Notes under the pieces: model-generated | The model's input: only the letters and a program-made list of their open reading frames with translations | Told to the model about the DNA's origin: nothing | Databases searched by the model: none | Made by a program: the position numbers and the translations under genes | Shown here: positions 25,444-35,348 of the stretch, in pieces | Layout: every line of letters starts with the position of its first letter | How positions within the stretch are numbered: position 1 is the first letter of the stretch | Assembly (NCBI RefSeq): GCF_020531985.1 | Contig: NZ_JAJAVQ010000001.1 | Span: 434,001-498,000, forward strand | DNA: 64,000 nucleotides | Direction of reading: 5' to 3' | Source: Rheinheimera aquimaris | GTDB taxonomy: Bacteria; Pseudomonadota; Gammaproteobacteria; Enterobacterales; Alteromonadaceae

Positions 25444-26241
25444 CTACGCTGCCTGCGCCAGTTTTTTCAATACTCTGGATACGGCTGCTAAACCGAAGCT
25501 GGCCGTAACTACTGTTACGGCACCAAAGCCACCACTGCAATCCAGCCGCATGCTGCTAACCTCACCGCTGTCAGTCACCTGGGCTGTTTTTTGTTGACAC
25601 ACACTGCCATCAGGCTGCGGATACACCAATTGTTCCGTCGAATAAACACAATCAATGCCAAAGCGCCGCTTAGGATTACGGCTGTAGTTATAGTCCCGCC
25701 GCAAGCTATTACGCACCTTGGCCAGTAAGGGGTCATTTATCGTCTGGGTTAAGTCGGCTATCTGAATTTGGGTCGGATCAGTCTGGCCGCCAGCTCCACC
25801 TGTGCTAATCACTTTAATTTTATTGCGTTTGCAATGAGCCAACAGTGCCACTTTGGCCTTAATAGAGTCGATGGCATCAATGACATAATCCAGATCAGGG
25901 CTGATTAATTGCGCCAGATTATCTGTAGCGACAAAATCTTCGACCTGAATCACATTACACTCTGGATTAATCGCTTTTATCCGCTGTGCCATAACCGCCA
26001 CTTTGTCCTGGCCTACCGTATCGGTCAGCGCATGTAGTTGCCGGTTAATATTGCTGATACAGACATCATCTAGATCAATCAGCGTAATAGTACCTATTCC
26101 AGAGCGAGCCAAAGCCTCTGCAGCCCAGCTGCCAACGCCACCAATGCCGACGACACACACATGTGCCTGGCGAAATTTCTCCAGCGCACTGATACCATAT
26201 AACCGGCCTATACCGGCAAAGCGTAACTGATAATCTGACAT
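25444..26241 (-). CDS. tcdA: tRNA threonylcarbamoyladenosine dehydratase
   Basis: An E1/ThiF-like ATP-dependent enzyme of 265 residues that cyclises t6A to ct6A at position 37 of tRNAs. It has the nucleotide-binding GIGGVGSWAAEAL (about 33-45), the DLDDVCISNINRQ adenylation motif, and a C-terminal membrane-like helix (TVVTASFGLAAVSRVL). Formerly csdL, it receives support from the CsdA/CsdE sulfur system encoded opposite it. It lies 2 bases after the pseudouridine synthase gene in the envelope operon. Confidence 0.95.
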   Translation of the reverse strand: MSDYQLRFAGIGRLYGISALEKFRQAHVCVVGIGGVGSWAAEALARSGIGTITLIDLDDVCISNINRQLHALTDTVGQDKVAVMAQRIKAINPECNVIQVEDFVATDNLAQLISPDLDYVIDAIDSIKAKVALLAHCKRNKIKVISTGGAGGQTDPTQIQIADLTQTINDPLLAKVRNSLRRDYNYSRNPKRRFGIDCVYSTEQLVYPQPDGSVCQQKTAQVTDSGEVSSMRLDCSGGFGAVTVVTASFGLAAVSRVLKKLAQAA

Positions 26242-26243
26242 CT

Positions 26244-26948
26244 TTAATTTCTAACCTGTTTAGGTTGCCTATACTGCGGCCAATTCAACTGCCACGGCAG
26301 CAGCCATTCTGACAATCCGTTATGCTGGATTAACTGTTGGAACTTGTCACCATACTGTGGTGCTGCGACATAGCGGTATTGCTGGCCTGAGACCGTAAAT
26401 TGTAAGGCATACGCATGTAGGTATACCCTGTCAGCCATCTCGGCCTGATATAACACATCACCGCTTATTGGTGCCCCCAGGCTTTTCATCGCGACACGGA
26501 TCTGGTGTGTTTTTCCGCTAAAGGGTTTAAGTAAATAGGCCCGGAATGGCAGTTCGTCGTAGCCTTGGCTGACAAAATACGTTACCGCCGGGTTATGCAG
26601 GCTGGTTAACAACTTCCAGGCACTGCGCCGAGCCGGTGCCATATCACCTTTTACCCAGCCTTGTTTTTTGGCTGCGCGGCCGGTTGATAACGCCAGATAA
26701 TATTTTTCCACCTGATGTAAGGTAAATAACGCCGTCAGTTCTGCAGCCGCACTGCTACTGCGAGCCAGAATAATAAGGCCTGAAGTGACCTTATCCAGCC
26801 GGTGCACCGGGAACAGTTCATACCCTAACGTTTTCGCTGCAATTGCGGCCAAGCCAGGGCCGTCATCACTGTGAAAGCTGATACCCGGCGCTTTATCCAG
26901 CACAACAAAATCGTGCTGCTCATCAACAACGGAGAAACTGCGCGTCAT
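26244..26948 (-). CDS. RluA-family pseudouridine synthase
   Basis: A 234-residue enzyme that isomerises uridine to pseudouridine in RNA. The catalytic Asp lies in VHRLDKVTSGL (about residues 48-58). KPFSGKTHQIRVAMKSLGAPISGD is the conserved C-terminal core block, split here only by the lack of extra domains. There is no S4 domain and the protein is short, resembling the Rlu-like subgroup (TIGR01621) found in marine gammaproteobacteria. Its RNA target is unknown. It overlaps kdsB by one base. Confidence 0.9.
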   Translation of the reverse strand: MTRSFSVVDEQHDFVVLDKAPGISFHSDDGPGLAAIAAKTLGYELFPVHRLDKVTSGLIILARSSSAAAELTALFTLHQVEKYYLALSTGRAAKKQGWVKGDMAPARRSAWKLLTSLHNPAVTYFVSQGYDELPFRAYLLKPFSGKTHQIRVAMKSLGAPISGDVLYQAEMADRVYLHAYALQFTVSGQQYRYVAAPQYGDKFQQLIQHNGLSEWLLPWQLNWPQYRQPKQVRN

Positions 26949-27700
26949 TAGTTAAGGCTGGCGGCATACCGGCGGGCATGCTCTAGATCTGCTGGCGTAT
27001 CCACCCCCACTGCAGGTGTTTCCAGTGCGGTATCAACATGAATGGCTTCGCCCTGCCATAACACGCGCAGTTGCTCCAGCGATTCAATCTGTTCTAAGGC
27101 TGAGGCTGGCCAATCAACATAGCGCTGTATAAAGCCAGCACGATAAGCGTAAATACCAATATGACGCCGGTAATGACGGGCCAATTCTGCCTGAAAATTA
27201 CCATCTCGGTCATACGGGATGACGCTGCGGCTGAAATACAATGCGTAGCCATCTTTGTCACTGACAACTTTAACAATGTTTGAGTTGCTGATTTCGTCAG
27301 CGTGACTAAGTGGCACCGCCAATGTCGCCATCTGCGCTTTTTGTTGGGTCGCCAGATTCTGCGCCACCTGCCGAATAATGATTGGCGGAATAAAGGGTTC
27401 ATCGCCCTGCACGTTAACTACCACTGTATCGGCTGAAAGCTGTAGCTTGCTAACTACTTCAGCCAAACGCTCGGTACCCGAATTATGCTCAGCTTTGGTC
27501 ATACAGACTTCACCGCCAAATAAATCGACTACATCGGCGACTCGTCTGTCATCTGTGGCCACCACTACCCTGCTGGCACCGCTTTGCAATGCCTGCTGGT
27601 AGACCCGTTCAATCATGGTTTTACCAGCAATGTCAGCCAACGGCTTGCCTGGCAACCTACTGCTGGCAAAACGGGCTGGTATAACGACTACGAACGCCAT
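26948..27700 (-). CDS. kdsB: 3-deoxy-manno-octulosonate cytidylyltransferase
   Basis: Activates Kdo as CMP-Kdo for lipopolysaccharide inner-core synthesis in the cytoplasm. The 250-residue product starts [21 protein letters not shown], the nucleotide-binding signature, and has NVQGDEPFI and the RHIGIYAYR block. It overlaps the Trm112-like gene upstream by 13 bases, inside the msbA-lpxK-trm112-kdsB cluster conserved with E. coli. Confidence 0.97.
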   Translation of the reverse strand: MAFVVVIPARFASSRLPGKPLADIAGKTMIERVYQQALQSGASRVVVATDDRRVADVVDLFGGEVCMTKAEHNSGTERLAEVVSKLQLSADTVVVNVQGDEPFIPPIIIRQVAQNLATQQKAQMATLAVPLSHADEISNSNIVKVVSDKDGYALYFSRSVIPYDRDGNFQAELARHYRRHIGIYAYRAGFIQRYVDWPASALEQIESLEQLRVLWQGEAIHVDTALETPAVGVDTPADLEHARRYAASLN

Positions 27701-27885
27701 TGTTCAGTCTCTTCCAGTGTCAGTTCCCGGGCTTCATCAGCCAACAGAACCGGAATATTATCGCGGATTGGGTACGCCAGACGATCAAAAGTGCAAACAA
27801 GCTGTTGCCCTGCCTGATCATATTTCAATTTACCCTTACATAGCGGACACGCCAGGATCTCGGTCAGTGCTGCTTTAAGTGCCAT
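27688..27885 (-). CDS. Trm112/YcaR-family small zinc-ribbon-like protein
   Basis: A 65-residue protein: [14 protein letters not shown] near the N-terminus, [20 protein letters not shown] in the middle. This is the bacterial Trm112-like (YcaR) fold, found between lpxK and kdsB in many gammaproteobacteria. Only the CxxC pair plus one further Cys is present. It may act as a small partner of methyltransferases or envelope enzymes; its bacterial role is not settled. It overlaps both neighbours (11 and 13 bases). Confidence 0.93.
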   Translation of the reverse strand: MALKAALTEILACPLCKGKLKYDQAGQQLVCTFDRLAYPIRDNIPVLLADEARELTLEETEQWRS

Positions 27886-28858
27886 ATTTGCTCCGCAGTT
27901 CAGTCAATAAAAGAGTGAGTTTTGTGTGTAATTGTGCATCCAGTTCAGCATCAACGCCAAGGCTGAACCAGTCTGCTTTCGCAAACTGTTGGCATTTTAC
28001 GGCATCTTTCTCTGTCATCAGAACCGGGCCATCAATAGCAGTAAAATCTGCGGCAGTAAACTTATGATGATCAGCAAAATAATGCCTTGCCGTAATATTA
28101 AAACCCGCCGCAACAGCAGTGCGCTCGAACCGTTGCGGGTTGCCTATACCGGCAACCAGTGTTACATCACGGCTATCGAGCTCAGAATCCGATATCAGCG
28201 AGCGCGCGGGCGCGGCTTTTAATTGCATAACACCGTCAGCACCGGCTACAGCTTGACTGTTGGCGACCACGATATCAGCCTGCTTTAACCGCCAGGCACC
28301 CTCGCGTAGCGGCCCTGCGGGTAATAACCGGGCATTGCCTAAACCGCGGCTACCATCAATCAGAATAACTTCTGCGTCACGGGCTAAGCGGTAATGCTGC
28401 AAACCATCATCGCTTATGATGATGTCACACCGGTTATGCTGCAATAAATATTGTGCCGCTGCGACTCTGTCCGGGCAAACCACAACCGGACAGCCGCTGC
28501 GTCTGGCAAGTAGCAATGGCTCGTCGCCCACCTGCCCTGCATTTGCATCAGGTGAAACCTGCAGTGGCTGACGGATATCAGCGCCATAGCCGCGGCTGAC
28601 AATACCCGGTTGCCAGCCCATTTGCCGCAACAGGCTACACAGCATAAGCGTAAAAGGCGTTTTGCCTGTACCGCCGATGCTGATATTTCCCACTACAATG
28701 ACAGGCGCCTTGATGCGGTGTTGTTTAAGTACACCCAACCGGAACAACCGGCGGCGCAGCGCCGTCACCGCGCCATACAGCCAGGCCAGTGGCAGCAAGA
28801 ACCAGTAAGGTTTGCCCTGATACCAGCTCTGTTGCAAGCGTTGGCTCAGCCGGCTCAT
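27875..28858 (-). CDS. lpxK: Tetraacyldisaccharide 4'-kinase
   Basis: Phosphorylates the lipid A disaccharide to give lipid IVA at the inner membrane. A 327-residue protein with an N-terminal membrane-associated helix ([17 protein letters not shown]), the P-loop [13 protein letters not shown] (about 58-70), [13 protein letters not shown], and the C-terminal [10 protein letters not shown]. It overlaps msbA by one base and the Trm112-like gene by 11. Confidence 0.97.
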   Translation of the reverse strand: MSRLSQRLQQSWYQGKPYWFLLPLAWLYGAVTALRRRLFRLGVLKQHRIKAPVIVVGNISIGGTGKTPFTLMLCSLLRQMGWQPGIVSRGYGADIRQPLQVSPDANAGQVGDEPLLLARRSGCPVVVCPDRVAAAQYLLQHNRCDIIISDDGLQHYRLARDAEVILIDGSRGLGNARLLPAGPLREGAWRLKQADIVVANSQAVAGADGVMQLKAAPARSLISDSELDSRDVTLVAGIGNPQRFERTAVAAGFNITARHYFADHHKFTAADFTAIDGPVLMTEKDAVKCQQFAKADWFSLGVDAELDAQLHTKLTLLLTELRSKYGT

Positions 28859-30606
28859 CAGGCCTCGCCAAACTGCAGTTTATATAACTGAGCATAGGCG
28901 CCGTCTTTCGCCAGTAACGTCGCGTGATCGCCCTGCTCTACAATGCGTCCCTGCTCCATTACGATGATACTGTCTGCATTTTCGATAGTAGATAAACGGT
29001 GCGCGATGACGATGCTGGTGCGGCCTTTTAACAGCTCATTCAGCGCAGCCTGAATTTTCCGCTCTGACTCAGTATCCAGTGCAGACGTCGCTTCATCCAG
29101 AATTAAAATGGGCGCCTCACGCAGCAGTGCGCGGGCAATAGCAATACGCTGACGCTGGCCGCCGGATAAACTAACGCCATTCTCGCCAATGACAGTATTC
29201 AGCCCATCTTTTAACTGAGCGGCAAACTCCAGCACATGCGCTTTCTCTGCAACCGCCTGCAGCTGCTGCTCGGAAACCGGTTCAGTACAGCCGTAGGTGA
29301 TGTTATTTGCAATGGTATCGTTAAACAGCGTGACGTGCTGCGACACCAACGCCATTTGCTTGCGAAGCGAAGCCAGTGTGCAACTGCGGATATTATGCTG
29401 GTCGATAAAAATATCACCGCTACTTAGCTCATAAAAACGCGGCAACAAGCTTGAAATAGTGGTTTTACCGCTACCTGAGCGCCCCACCAGTGCTACTGTC
29501 TTGCCAGCAGGTACAGTAAAACTGATATCAGACAATACCTGCTTGTCATGCCCGGGATAACTAAAATTCACTTGCTCAAAGCGGATATCACCGTTTACCC
29601 CGGTCAGTTCAGTGGTACCGGTATCCTGCTCAACCGGATGGTCGAGGATCTCAAACACACTGGCTGCCGCAGTAAGCCCACGCTGAAACTCACTGTTAAC
29701 AGTGGTCAGCTGTTTTAACGGCCGCAGCAGCATCATCATGGAACCAACAATGGTGGTAAAAACACCTGCAGACAAGCTATCTAACATGTCAGGATAACTG
29801 GCCATATACACTACAAAAGCCAAAGCAAAGGATGCTATTACCTGTATCAAGGATACACTGATGGCGCGGGTGGCTTCCATTTTTACATCCTGACGTCTGG
29901 TCAGATTATTGATACCGGCAAACCTTTTGCTCTCTATCTGCTGACCACCAAAAGACAGGATAACTTTGTGGCCGTTAAGCATTTGCTCAGAGCTGGTGGT
30001 GACATCCCCCATAGCAGTCTGAATATTGCGGCTTAACATCCGAAAGCGCTTTGAAACAAACCGGACCACCACTGCAATAACCGGGGCTATCAGTAAAAAG
30101 ATTGCCGACAATTGCCAGCTGTAATAAAACATCATCACGACCAAACCGGTAACAAAAACGCCTTCACGTACCAGCACTGCCAGTGCTTTTGACGTGGCTT
30201 GTTTAATTTGTTCGGTATTGTAGGTAACCTTTGAAATCAGCTCACCGGTAGAGTGTCTATCATGAAAACTTACCGGTAAGCGCATATAGTGCTCGAACAA
30301 CTGTTGGCGCATATTCTGCACTATATGGGTACCAACCCAGTTCAGGCAGTAACTGGCTACAAAGTTACATACACCACGTAGCAGAAAAATAAGTACCACA
30401 AAAAGCGGGGCATAACGCAGATACTCAGTATTTTTGTCGTTAATACCTTTATCAATAAAATCAGGTAAGTTAGAAATAAAATACACATCAACCAAAGCAT
30501 ACCCCAGCATGCCAAGCGCTGCGGCAACAAAGCCCATACGGTACGGTTTTACATAGCTGAGTAAACGGCGTGCGGTTGAAGATCTGATGATGTCCGGCTG
30601 CGGCAA
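28858..30606 (-). CDS. msbA: Lipid A export ABC transporter/flippase
   Basis: Flips lipid A core across the inner membrane. It is a half-transporter of 582 residues, the same size as E. coli MsbA. Six membrane helices (about 20-305) are fused to an ATPase domain with Walker A GRSGSGKTT, Q-loop LVSQH, signature LSGGQRQR, Walker B ILILDEATSALD and the switch His in IAHRLST. It follows comEC by 32 bases and overlaps lpxK. Confidence 0.97.
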   Translation of the reverse strand: MPQPDIIRSSTARRLLSYVKPYRMGFVAAALGMLGYALVDVYFISNLPDFIDKGINDKNTEYLRYAPLFVVLIFLLRGVCNFVASYCLNWVGTHIVQNMRQQLFEHYMRLPVSFHDRHSTGELISKVTYNTEQIKQATSKALAVLVREGVFVTGLVVMMFYYSWQLSAIFLLIAPVIAVVVRFVSKRFRMLSRNIQTAMGDVTTSSEQMLNGHKVILSFGGQQIESKRFAGINNLTRRQDVKMEATRAISVSLIQVIASFALAFVVYMASYPDMLDSLSAGVFTTIVGSMMMLLRPLKQLTTVNSEFQRGLTAAASVFEILDHPVEQDTGTTELTGVNGDIRFEQVNFSYPGHDKQVLSDISFTVPAGKTVALVGRSGSGKTTISSLLPRFYELSSGDIFIDQHNIRSCTLASLRKQMALVSQHVTLFNDTIANNITYGCTEPVSEQQLQAVAEKAHVLEFAAQLKDGLNTVIGENGVSLSGGQRQRIAIARALLREAPILILDEATSALDTESERKIQAALNELLKGRTSIVIAHRLSTIENADSIIVMEQGRIVEQGDHATLLAKDGAYAQLYKLQFGEA

Positions 30607-30638
30607 AATAGAACCCTGGAGAAAAAATTTTGCTTATT

Positions 30639-32882
30639 CTAGCGTGTTGTAACTAAGGTTTCAGCATTTGTGCTCGGCTTTTGCTGCCAAAAGGGAATTC
30701 TTTGTGTGCGGTACTCTGTCAAATCAAGCCTTGCGGGGCTGATATTAAGTGTCAACGCACCACTGTTTGCCGTATTAAACAGCGGCACTCCAAGCATCGA
30801 AAGCCGCTGCTGCACTTGCTCTGCCGGGTGATTATGCCGGTTATATAAGCTGGCGCTGTTAAGCGCAAGTTGCGGCGATAACTGATGTATAAACCGGTAA
30901 TGGCTTGAACTATGGCTGCCATGATGGGCCAATACCAGCACATTGGCGTTAAGCGCCGGATATTTTTTAAGTAGGTCTAATTCAATGCTTTGGCTGATAT
31001 CACCCGGCAGCAAGATGTTCCAGCCATGCACACTTAGCATCACCACACAGGAGCTGTTATTTTTACTGCCGCTGCCACCACTGTGTAGTACCCGAAGCTG
31101 AGCCTGAAAAAAATATGCCGGCAACTGTTTGCATGGCTGCGCCGGGCTGACATCTGGGATATCAGAATATATTTTAACGTCCGGGAACGCCTGCTTTAGC
31201 AGTAACCAGTTGCCGGTGTGGTCACTGTCATCATGGCTTAATATCAGATAATCGAGCTTTCGGATCCCGCGCTGACGCAGGTATGGCAGCACCTGCGCCG
31301 ATGTTGCACTGTACTCGCCATAACGCGGCCCGGCATCGTACAGCAAACCATGCTCACCATGTTGCAGCAGTACGGCTAAGCCCTGACCAACATCAATCAT
31401 ATGCAACTGCCAGCTGGCAGCTCTGGTAACCTGATGCAGCACAGGTAGCAGTAAAATCAATGCCAGATAACTGAGCACAGGCGTCTTTATCAGTAGCTTA
31501 AGCACGCACAGTAATGTCACGGCTAGCACCAGCAGCAACGGCAGATCAGGCAGCACCCACCAGCGACCATGCGCTGCACACCAGTGTAACCACCACATCA
31601 GTGGTTGAAATAACATATCGCACAGTTGCCACAACAGTTCACTGCCGGGAAGACCCGACAACTCAGCCAGCAAACATAGCAGCAATACAGGAATAGCCAG
31701 CAGGCTACACCAGGGGACGAACAGCAGATTGGACAGTAGCGACAAAGCTGTACTGCCATCAAACATTAGTACACTTAGCAGTGACATAAACAAAGTCAGC
31801 ACCAGATGAAAAACGAACAGCATCTTTACTCTGCCTAACCAGGTAGTCGCAGGTAAAGGCCAGCGCCACAGCACAAAAAAGATCACGGCTACTGCCAGCA
31901 TCGATAGCCAGAAACTTTTACTTAGTACAAACAGCGGTTGTGCGAGTAACAATACGGCGGCGAGCAACAACCAGAAGCTTAGGTAGTTCAGTGATTTACG
32001 CTGTAACAAAGCAGCGGATAGCAGTAACAGCGCGACGGCAGCCCTGATAGTGGGGATGGCAAAACCGGCGAGCCAGGCATAGCTCAAAGCCAGAATCAAA
32101 CCACAAATAATGCCTGCGGGTCTGCGCCAGTGCAAATAAAGTATCGGCCATGGCAGTAAACGAACGAGCAGCATTCCCCAGCCAAACACCAAGCCAACAT
32201 GCAATCCGGATATCGCCACCAGATGCGCCAGACCGGATAGCTGCAATCCCAGCCAGAGCGGCGCAGAGAACTGCCGCTCGCCCATCGTCAGGGCCAGTAG
32301 CAATGGCGCCGTCTGCAGTGGCTGCACAGCAGCCGTAACATCCGATAACCAGCGGGAACGGATATTTTGCTGCTGCGACAACAACTGAGGCGCCGGTGAG
32401 GTGACCACACTGCCCTGCGCTACTACCTGCTCCAGCAAAGCGGCGGTTTCCTTGTTTACCCCTGCCGGGTTGGCCACACCGGCCACAGGCTTTAACCTGG
32501 CGTGCAATTGCCAGCGCTGACCTTGGTGCAAAGCGTCAGGCGCATGACTCCAGTTCAGCGTAACGTAATACCCCGCAGCTGCACCGTCATCCAGTTTCAG
32601 CTTAAATTGACTATACTCTGCGTAATGCTTGGGAGTATCAGTTATTACACCGGTCAGACTGTGTGCAGAGACCAGCAGATCATGCCGTGCATTCTGATAG
32701 GCAGTAAATTGCCAGATAAAGCTGATAAAAAACGCAACGATCCCAGCGTAAAACAGTCCACTGTATTGCAGTAAGATTAAAATTACCGGTATCAGCAAAA
32801 ATACTGAGAAAAAAGGTGGCACTATTGGCAAAAATAATGACAATAGGCTGCCAGCGAGCACACCGATACAAAAAGATTTCAT
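30639..32882 (-). CDS. comEC: ComEC/Rec2 DNA-uptake channel
   Basis: A 747-residue inner-membrane protein. N-terminal helices and a soluble DUF4131-like domain (about 30-190) precede the ComEC membrane channel (about 200-480, HLVAISGLHVGLVFG), and the C-terminal metallo-beta-lactamase domain (about 500-730) has LSHDDSDHTGNW and LAHHGSHSSS. It carries transforming single-stranded DNA into the cytoplasm, and the C-terminal domain may degrade the second strand. It implies competence potential when pili and partners are present. No ribosome binding site is visible before the ATG, and only 24 bases separate it from the divergent DUF2062 gene. Confidence 0.95.
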   Translation of the reverse strand: MKSFCIGVLAGSLLSLFLPIVPPFFSVFLLIPVILILLQYSGLFYAGIVAFFISFIWQFTAYQNARHDLLVSAHSLTGVITDTPKHYAEYSQFKLKLDDGAAAGYYVTLNWSHAPDALHQGQRWQLHARLKPVAGVANPAGVNKETAALLEQVVAQGSVVTSPAPQLLSQQQNIRSRWLSDVTAAVQPLQTAPLLLALTMGERQFSAPLWLGLQLSGLAHLVAISGLHVGLVFGWGMLLVRLLPWPILYLHWRRPAGIICGLILALSYAWLAGFAIPTIRAAVALLLLSAALLQRKSLNYLSFWLLLAAVLLLAQPLFVLSKSFWLSMLAVAVIFFVLWRWPLPATTWLGRVKMLFVFHLVLTLFMSLLSVLMFDGSTALSLLSNLLFVPWCSLLAIPVLLLCLLAELSGLPGSELLWQLCDMLFQPLMWWLHWCAAHGRWWVLPDLPLLLVLAVTLLCVLKLLIKTPVLSYLALILLLPVLHQVTRAASWQLHMIDVGQGLAVLLQHGEHGLLYDAGPRYGEYSATSAQVLPYLRQRGIRKLDYLILSHDDSDHTGNWLLLKQAFPDVKIYSDIPDVSPAQPCKQLPAYFFQAQLRVLHSGGSGSKNNSSCVVMLSVHGWNILLPGDISQSIELDLLKKYPALNANVLVLAHHGSHSSSHYRFIHQLSPQLALNSASLYNRHNHPAEQVQQRLSMLGVPLFNTANSGALTLNISPARLDLTEYRTQRIPFWQQKPSTNAETLVTTR

Positions 32883-32906
32883 GTTTGTTTTTTGTGAACA
32901 GGTTGT

Positions 32907-33434
32907 ATGCCAAAGAACTTTATTAAGAAATATTTACCATCTCCGGAGAAAATCAAGCAGCAGAAACTTCTGAAGCTGTTTGGATCCCTGCTGCATGATG
33001 GCAATTTGTGGCATCTGAACCGGCGCTCTGCTCGCGGTGCTTTCGCTGTCGGACTATTTTTTGCCTGGATGCCAATCCCGTTTCAAATGGTCGCCTCAGC
33101 CGCGGTCGCTATTCCAATGCGCGTCAATCTGCCGTTATCGGTATCACTGGTTTGGCTAACCAACCCACTGACGATGCCGGTGCTGTTCTATTTAAGTTAT
33201 CTGGTAGGTTGTGTAGTGCTGCGCACACCAATAGAACATTTTGCCTTTGAAGCCAGCTGGGCCTGGTTGCAGCACAGCATAGCGTCAATAGGCAAGCCGT
33301 TCTTAACCGGCTGCCTGTTGATGGGTATATGCTCTGCGGTAGCCGGTTATTTTGTTATTGACTGGCTGTGGCGGGTGTCAATACGAAAAGCGCAGTTACT
33401 GCGAAAACTAAAACGCAGCAAACCGGCAAATTAA
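32907..33434 (+). CDS. DUF2062 membrane protein
   Basis: A 175-residue protein. A basic N-terminal stretch (KKYLPSPEKIKQQKLL) is followed by RSARGAFAVGLFFAWMPIPFQM and LTNPLTMPVLFYLSYLVG, the hallmark of DUF2062, then a further hydrophobic helix (about 130-155) and a basic tail. These proteins are thought to be inner-membrane; some are linked to lipid or polysaccharide enzymes, and the function here is unknown. The last bases (TTAA at 33431-33434) are shared with the convergent lolE stop codon. Confidence 0.92.
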   Translation: MPKNFIKKYLPSPEKIKQQKLLKLFGSLLHDGNLWHLNRRSARGAFAVGLFFAWMPIPFQMVASAAVAIPMRVNLPLSVSLVWLTNPLTMPVLFYLSYLVGCVVLRTPIEHFAFEASWAWLQHSIASIGKPFLTGCLLMGICSAVAGYFVIDWLWRVSIRKAQLLRKLKRSKPAN

Positions 33435-34669
33435 CGTTGGCCTAGCACCTGCGCCGGTTGCACCTTACTGGCACGCCAGGCCGGGTACAAGGTTGCCAAC
33501 AGGCTCATCAGCAAGGCGACGCCCAGCGTCAGTGCAACATCCTGCCACTGCAGAAAAGATGGAATGAAATCAATAAAATAAATGCTGGGGTCCAGCAGTG
33601 AATGCCCTAAGATCCTTGTCACCAAGGCAAATATGGGTTCTATGTAGCTCGCCAGCAGCAAACCCACAGTGGCCCCCACGACACTGCCCACTAAACCGTT
33701 GAGCCACCCCAGCCACATAAAGGTAAAAATGACTGTCGCAGGCGAAGTTCCCATGGTCAGTAATATCGCGATATCACTTTCTTTCTCTCTGACCGCCATG
33801 ATCAGCGTAGCCACAATATTAAAGCAGGCCACGGCTATCACCAGCGCTAACACCAGATACAAAATACTGCGCACCATCTGAATATCCTGGTATACATGGC
33901 CCTGAGTGCGAAACCAGTCCAGCAGATAGACATAATCCTCAGACAGCCGGCCGAGCTCCCGCGCCCTTTGCGGCGCCTGAAAGATATCACTCAGGCGAAA
34001 TGCAAACCCCTGCACAGTGCCACTTTCAACCGCCAGCAGCTCTGCCAATACATCCATATCCAGCCAGACATGGCTGTAATCGAGCTGGCCGCCGATAGCA
34101 ACAATGGCGCTAACGGTAAAAACAGCAGTGCTATGGCTGGCAAGACGGCCGTCTTCCGTCAGTTTAGGCAGTAACAGTTGCACCTGGCTGCCAACAGTAA
34201 CCGCTAATGCATCAGCAATACCCTGCCCCAGTACGATGTCATCAGCCGCTAAACTGTCCAGCTGGCCTGCGCTAACGTAAGAGGCAAAATCACTGATTTG
34301 GCGCTCTGCGTCCAGCTTTATGCCGCGCACTTCAGCCGCTTTAACAGCCGCGCCAAAGCGCAACATGCCATTGGATTTAATGTAAGGAGCCGCACCTTTA
34401 ACGCCTTCAGCCTGCGCTAACCGTTTGAGCTTATTCTGCCAGTCGGCAATAGGCTCAGCTGCAGCTTCCAGCTCGACATGCGGGATCACTGATAACAGGC
34501 GTTGTTCCAGTGCCTGTTCAAAACCGTTCATCACCGACAAAGCCAGGATCAAAATGGCGACCCCCAGTGCGATGCCTGAGGTTGAGCTGGCGGAGATAAA
34601 GCGGATAAAGCCACTGCTGTGGCGGGTATTACGGTAACGTTTCGCCAACTGCCAGGAAAGATTAGCCAT
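33431..34669 (-). CDS. lolE: Lipoprotein-releasing system permease LolE
   Basis: A 412-residue MacB/FtsX-type permease with TM1 at about 28-48 ([21 protein letters not shown]), a large periplasmic domain (about 50-260), and three C-terminal helices ending [17 protein letters not shown]. With LolC and LolD it extracts lipoproteins from the inner membrane for the carrier LolA. Assigned as LolE from its third position and its similarity to E. coli LolE ([14 protein letters not shown]). ATG at 34669 overlaps the lolD stop; the frame is open 7 codons further upstream. Confidence 0.95.
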   Translation of the reverse strand: MANLSWQLAKRYRNTRHSSGFIRFISASSTSGIALGVAILILALSVMNGFEQALEQRLLSVIPHVELEAAAEPIADWQNKLKRLAQAEGVKGAAPYIKSNGMLRFGAAVKAAEVRGIKLDAERQISDFASYVSAGQLDSLAADDIVLGQGIADALAVTVGSQVQLLLPKLTEDGRLASHSTAVFTVSAIVAIGGQLDYSHVWLDMDVLAELLAVESGTVQGFAFRLSDIFQAPQRARELGRLSEDYVYLLDWFRTQGHVYQDIQMVRSILYLVLALVIAVACFNIVATLIMAVREKESDIAILLTMGTSPATVIFTFMWLGWLNGLVGSVVGATVGLLLASYIEPIFALVTRILGHSLLDPSIYFIDFIPSFLQWQDVALTLGVALLMSLLATLYPAWRASKVQPAQVLGQR

Positions 34670-35348
34670 GAGCCGTCTCCAGATGGCCATCGCGCATTAA
34701 CAGGTGACGATCCAAACGCGATGCCAGCTGCAAGTCATGCGTCACCACGATAAAACTGGTGCCCAGCTCACGGTTCAAACTTCGTAGCAACTGATATACC
34801 GATTCGGCCGTGTGCTGATCAAGGTTTCCTGTTGGCTCGTCCGCCAGTATCAATGCAGGCTCAGCAACTAACGCACGGGCGATAGCTACCCGCTGACGCT
34901 CGCCACCACTTAACTCAGCCGGGCGATGGCTAAGACGGTGTGACAAGCCTACCCGCTGCAACATCGCCGCTGCACGCTGCTTTGCAGCTGAGGCAGATAA
35001 TCCACGGATCAAAAGTGGCATTGCCACATTTTCCTGTGCAGTAAAATCCATCAGCAGATGATGAAACTGATAAATAAATCCTAGCTGTTCATTACGAAGC
35101 GCGGCTTTTTGCGTCGATGACAAGCTTGCGACATCTTTGCCAAGCAGTGTTAGCTTGCCGCTATCAGGCTTATCCAGCGTACCCAGAATATGCAGCAAGG
35201 TACTTTTGCCAGAACCTGAGCTGCCCACTATAGCCAGCATGTCACCGCGGTTAATACTAATATCAACACCGTGTAATACATCCGTGACCTGCTGGCCATC
35301 GCGATAACTTTTGCAGATCTGCTCTGCTGTTAGTACATTACTCATCAC
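34662..35348 (-). CDS. lolD: Lipoprotein-releasing system ATPase LolD
   Basis: A 228-residue ABC ATPase with Walker [10 protein letters not shown] (about 42-50), [14 protein letters not shown] (the LolD-type Q-loop that contacts LolC/E), signature LSGGERQR, Walker [13 protein letters not shown] and the H-loop VVTHD. It overlaps lolC by 11 bases and lolE by 8, so the three subunits are coupled in translation. The first or second Met could be the start. Confidence 0.97.
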   Translation of the reverse strand: MMSNVLTAEQICKSYRDGQQVTDVLHGVDISINRGDMLAIVGSSGSGKSTLLHILGTLDKPDSGKLTLLGKDVASLSSTQKAALRNEQLGFIYQFHHLLMDFTAQENVAMPLLIRGLSASAAKQRAAAMLQRVGLSHRLSHRPAELSGGERQRVAIARALVAEPALILADEPTGNLDQHTAESVYQLLRSLNRELGTSFIVVTHDLQLASRLDRHLLMRDGHLETAHG

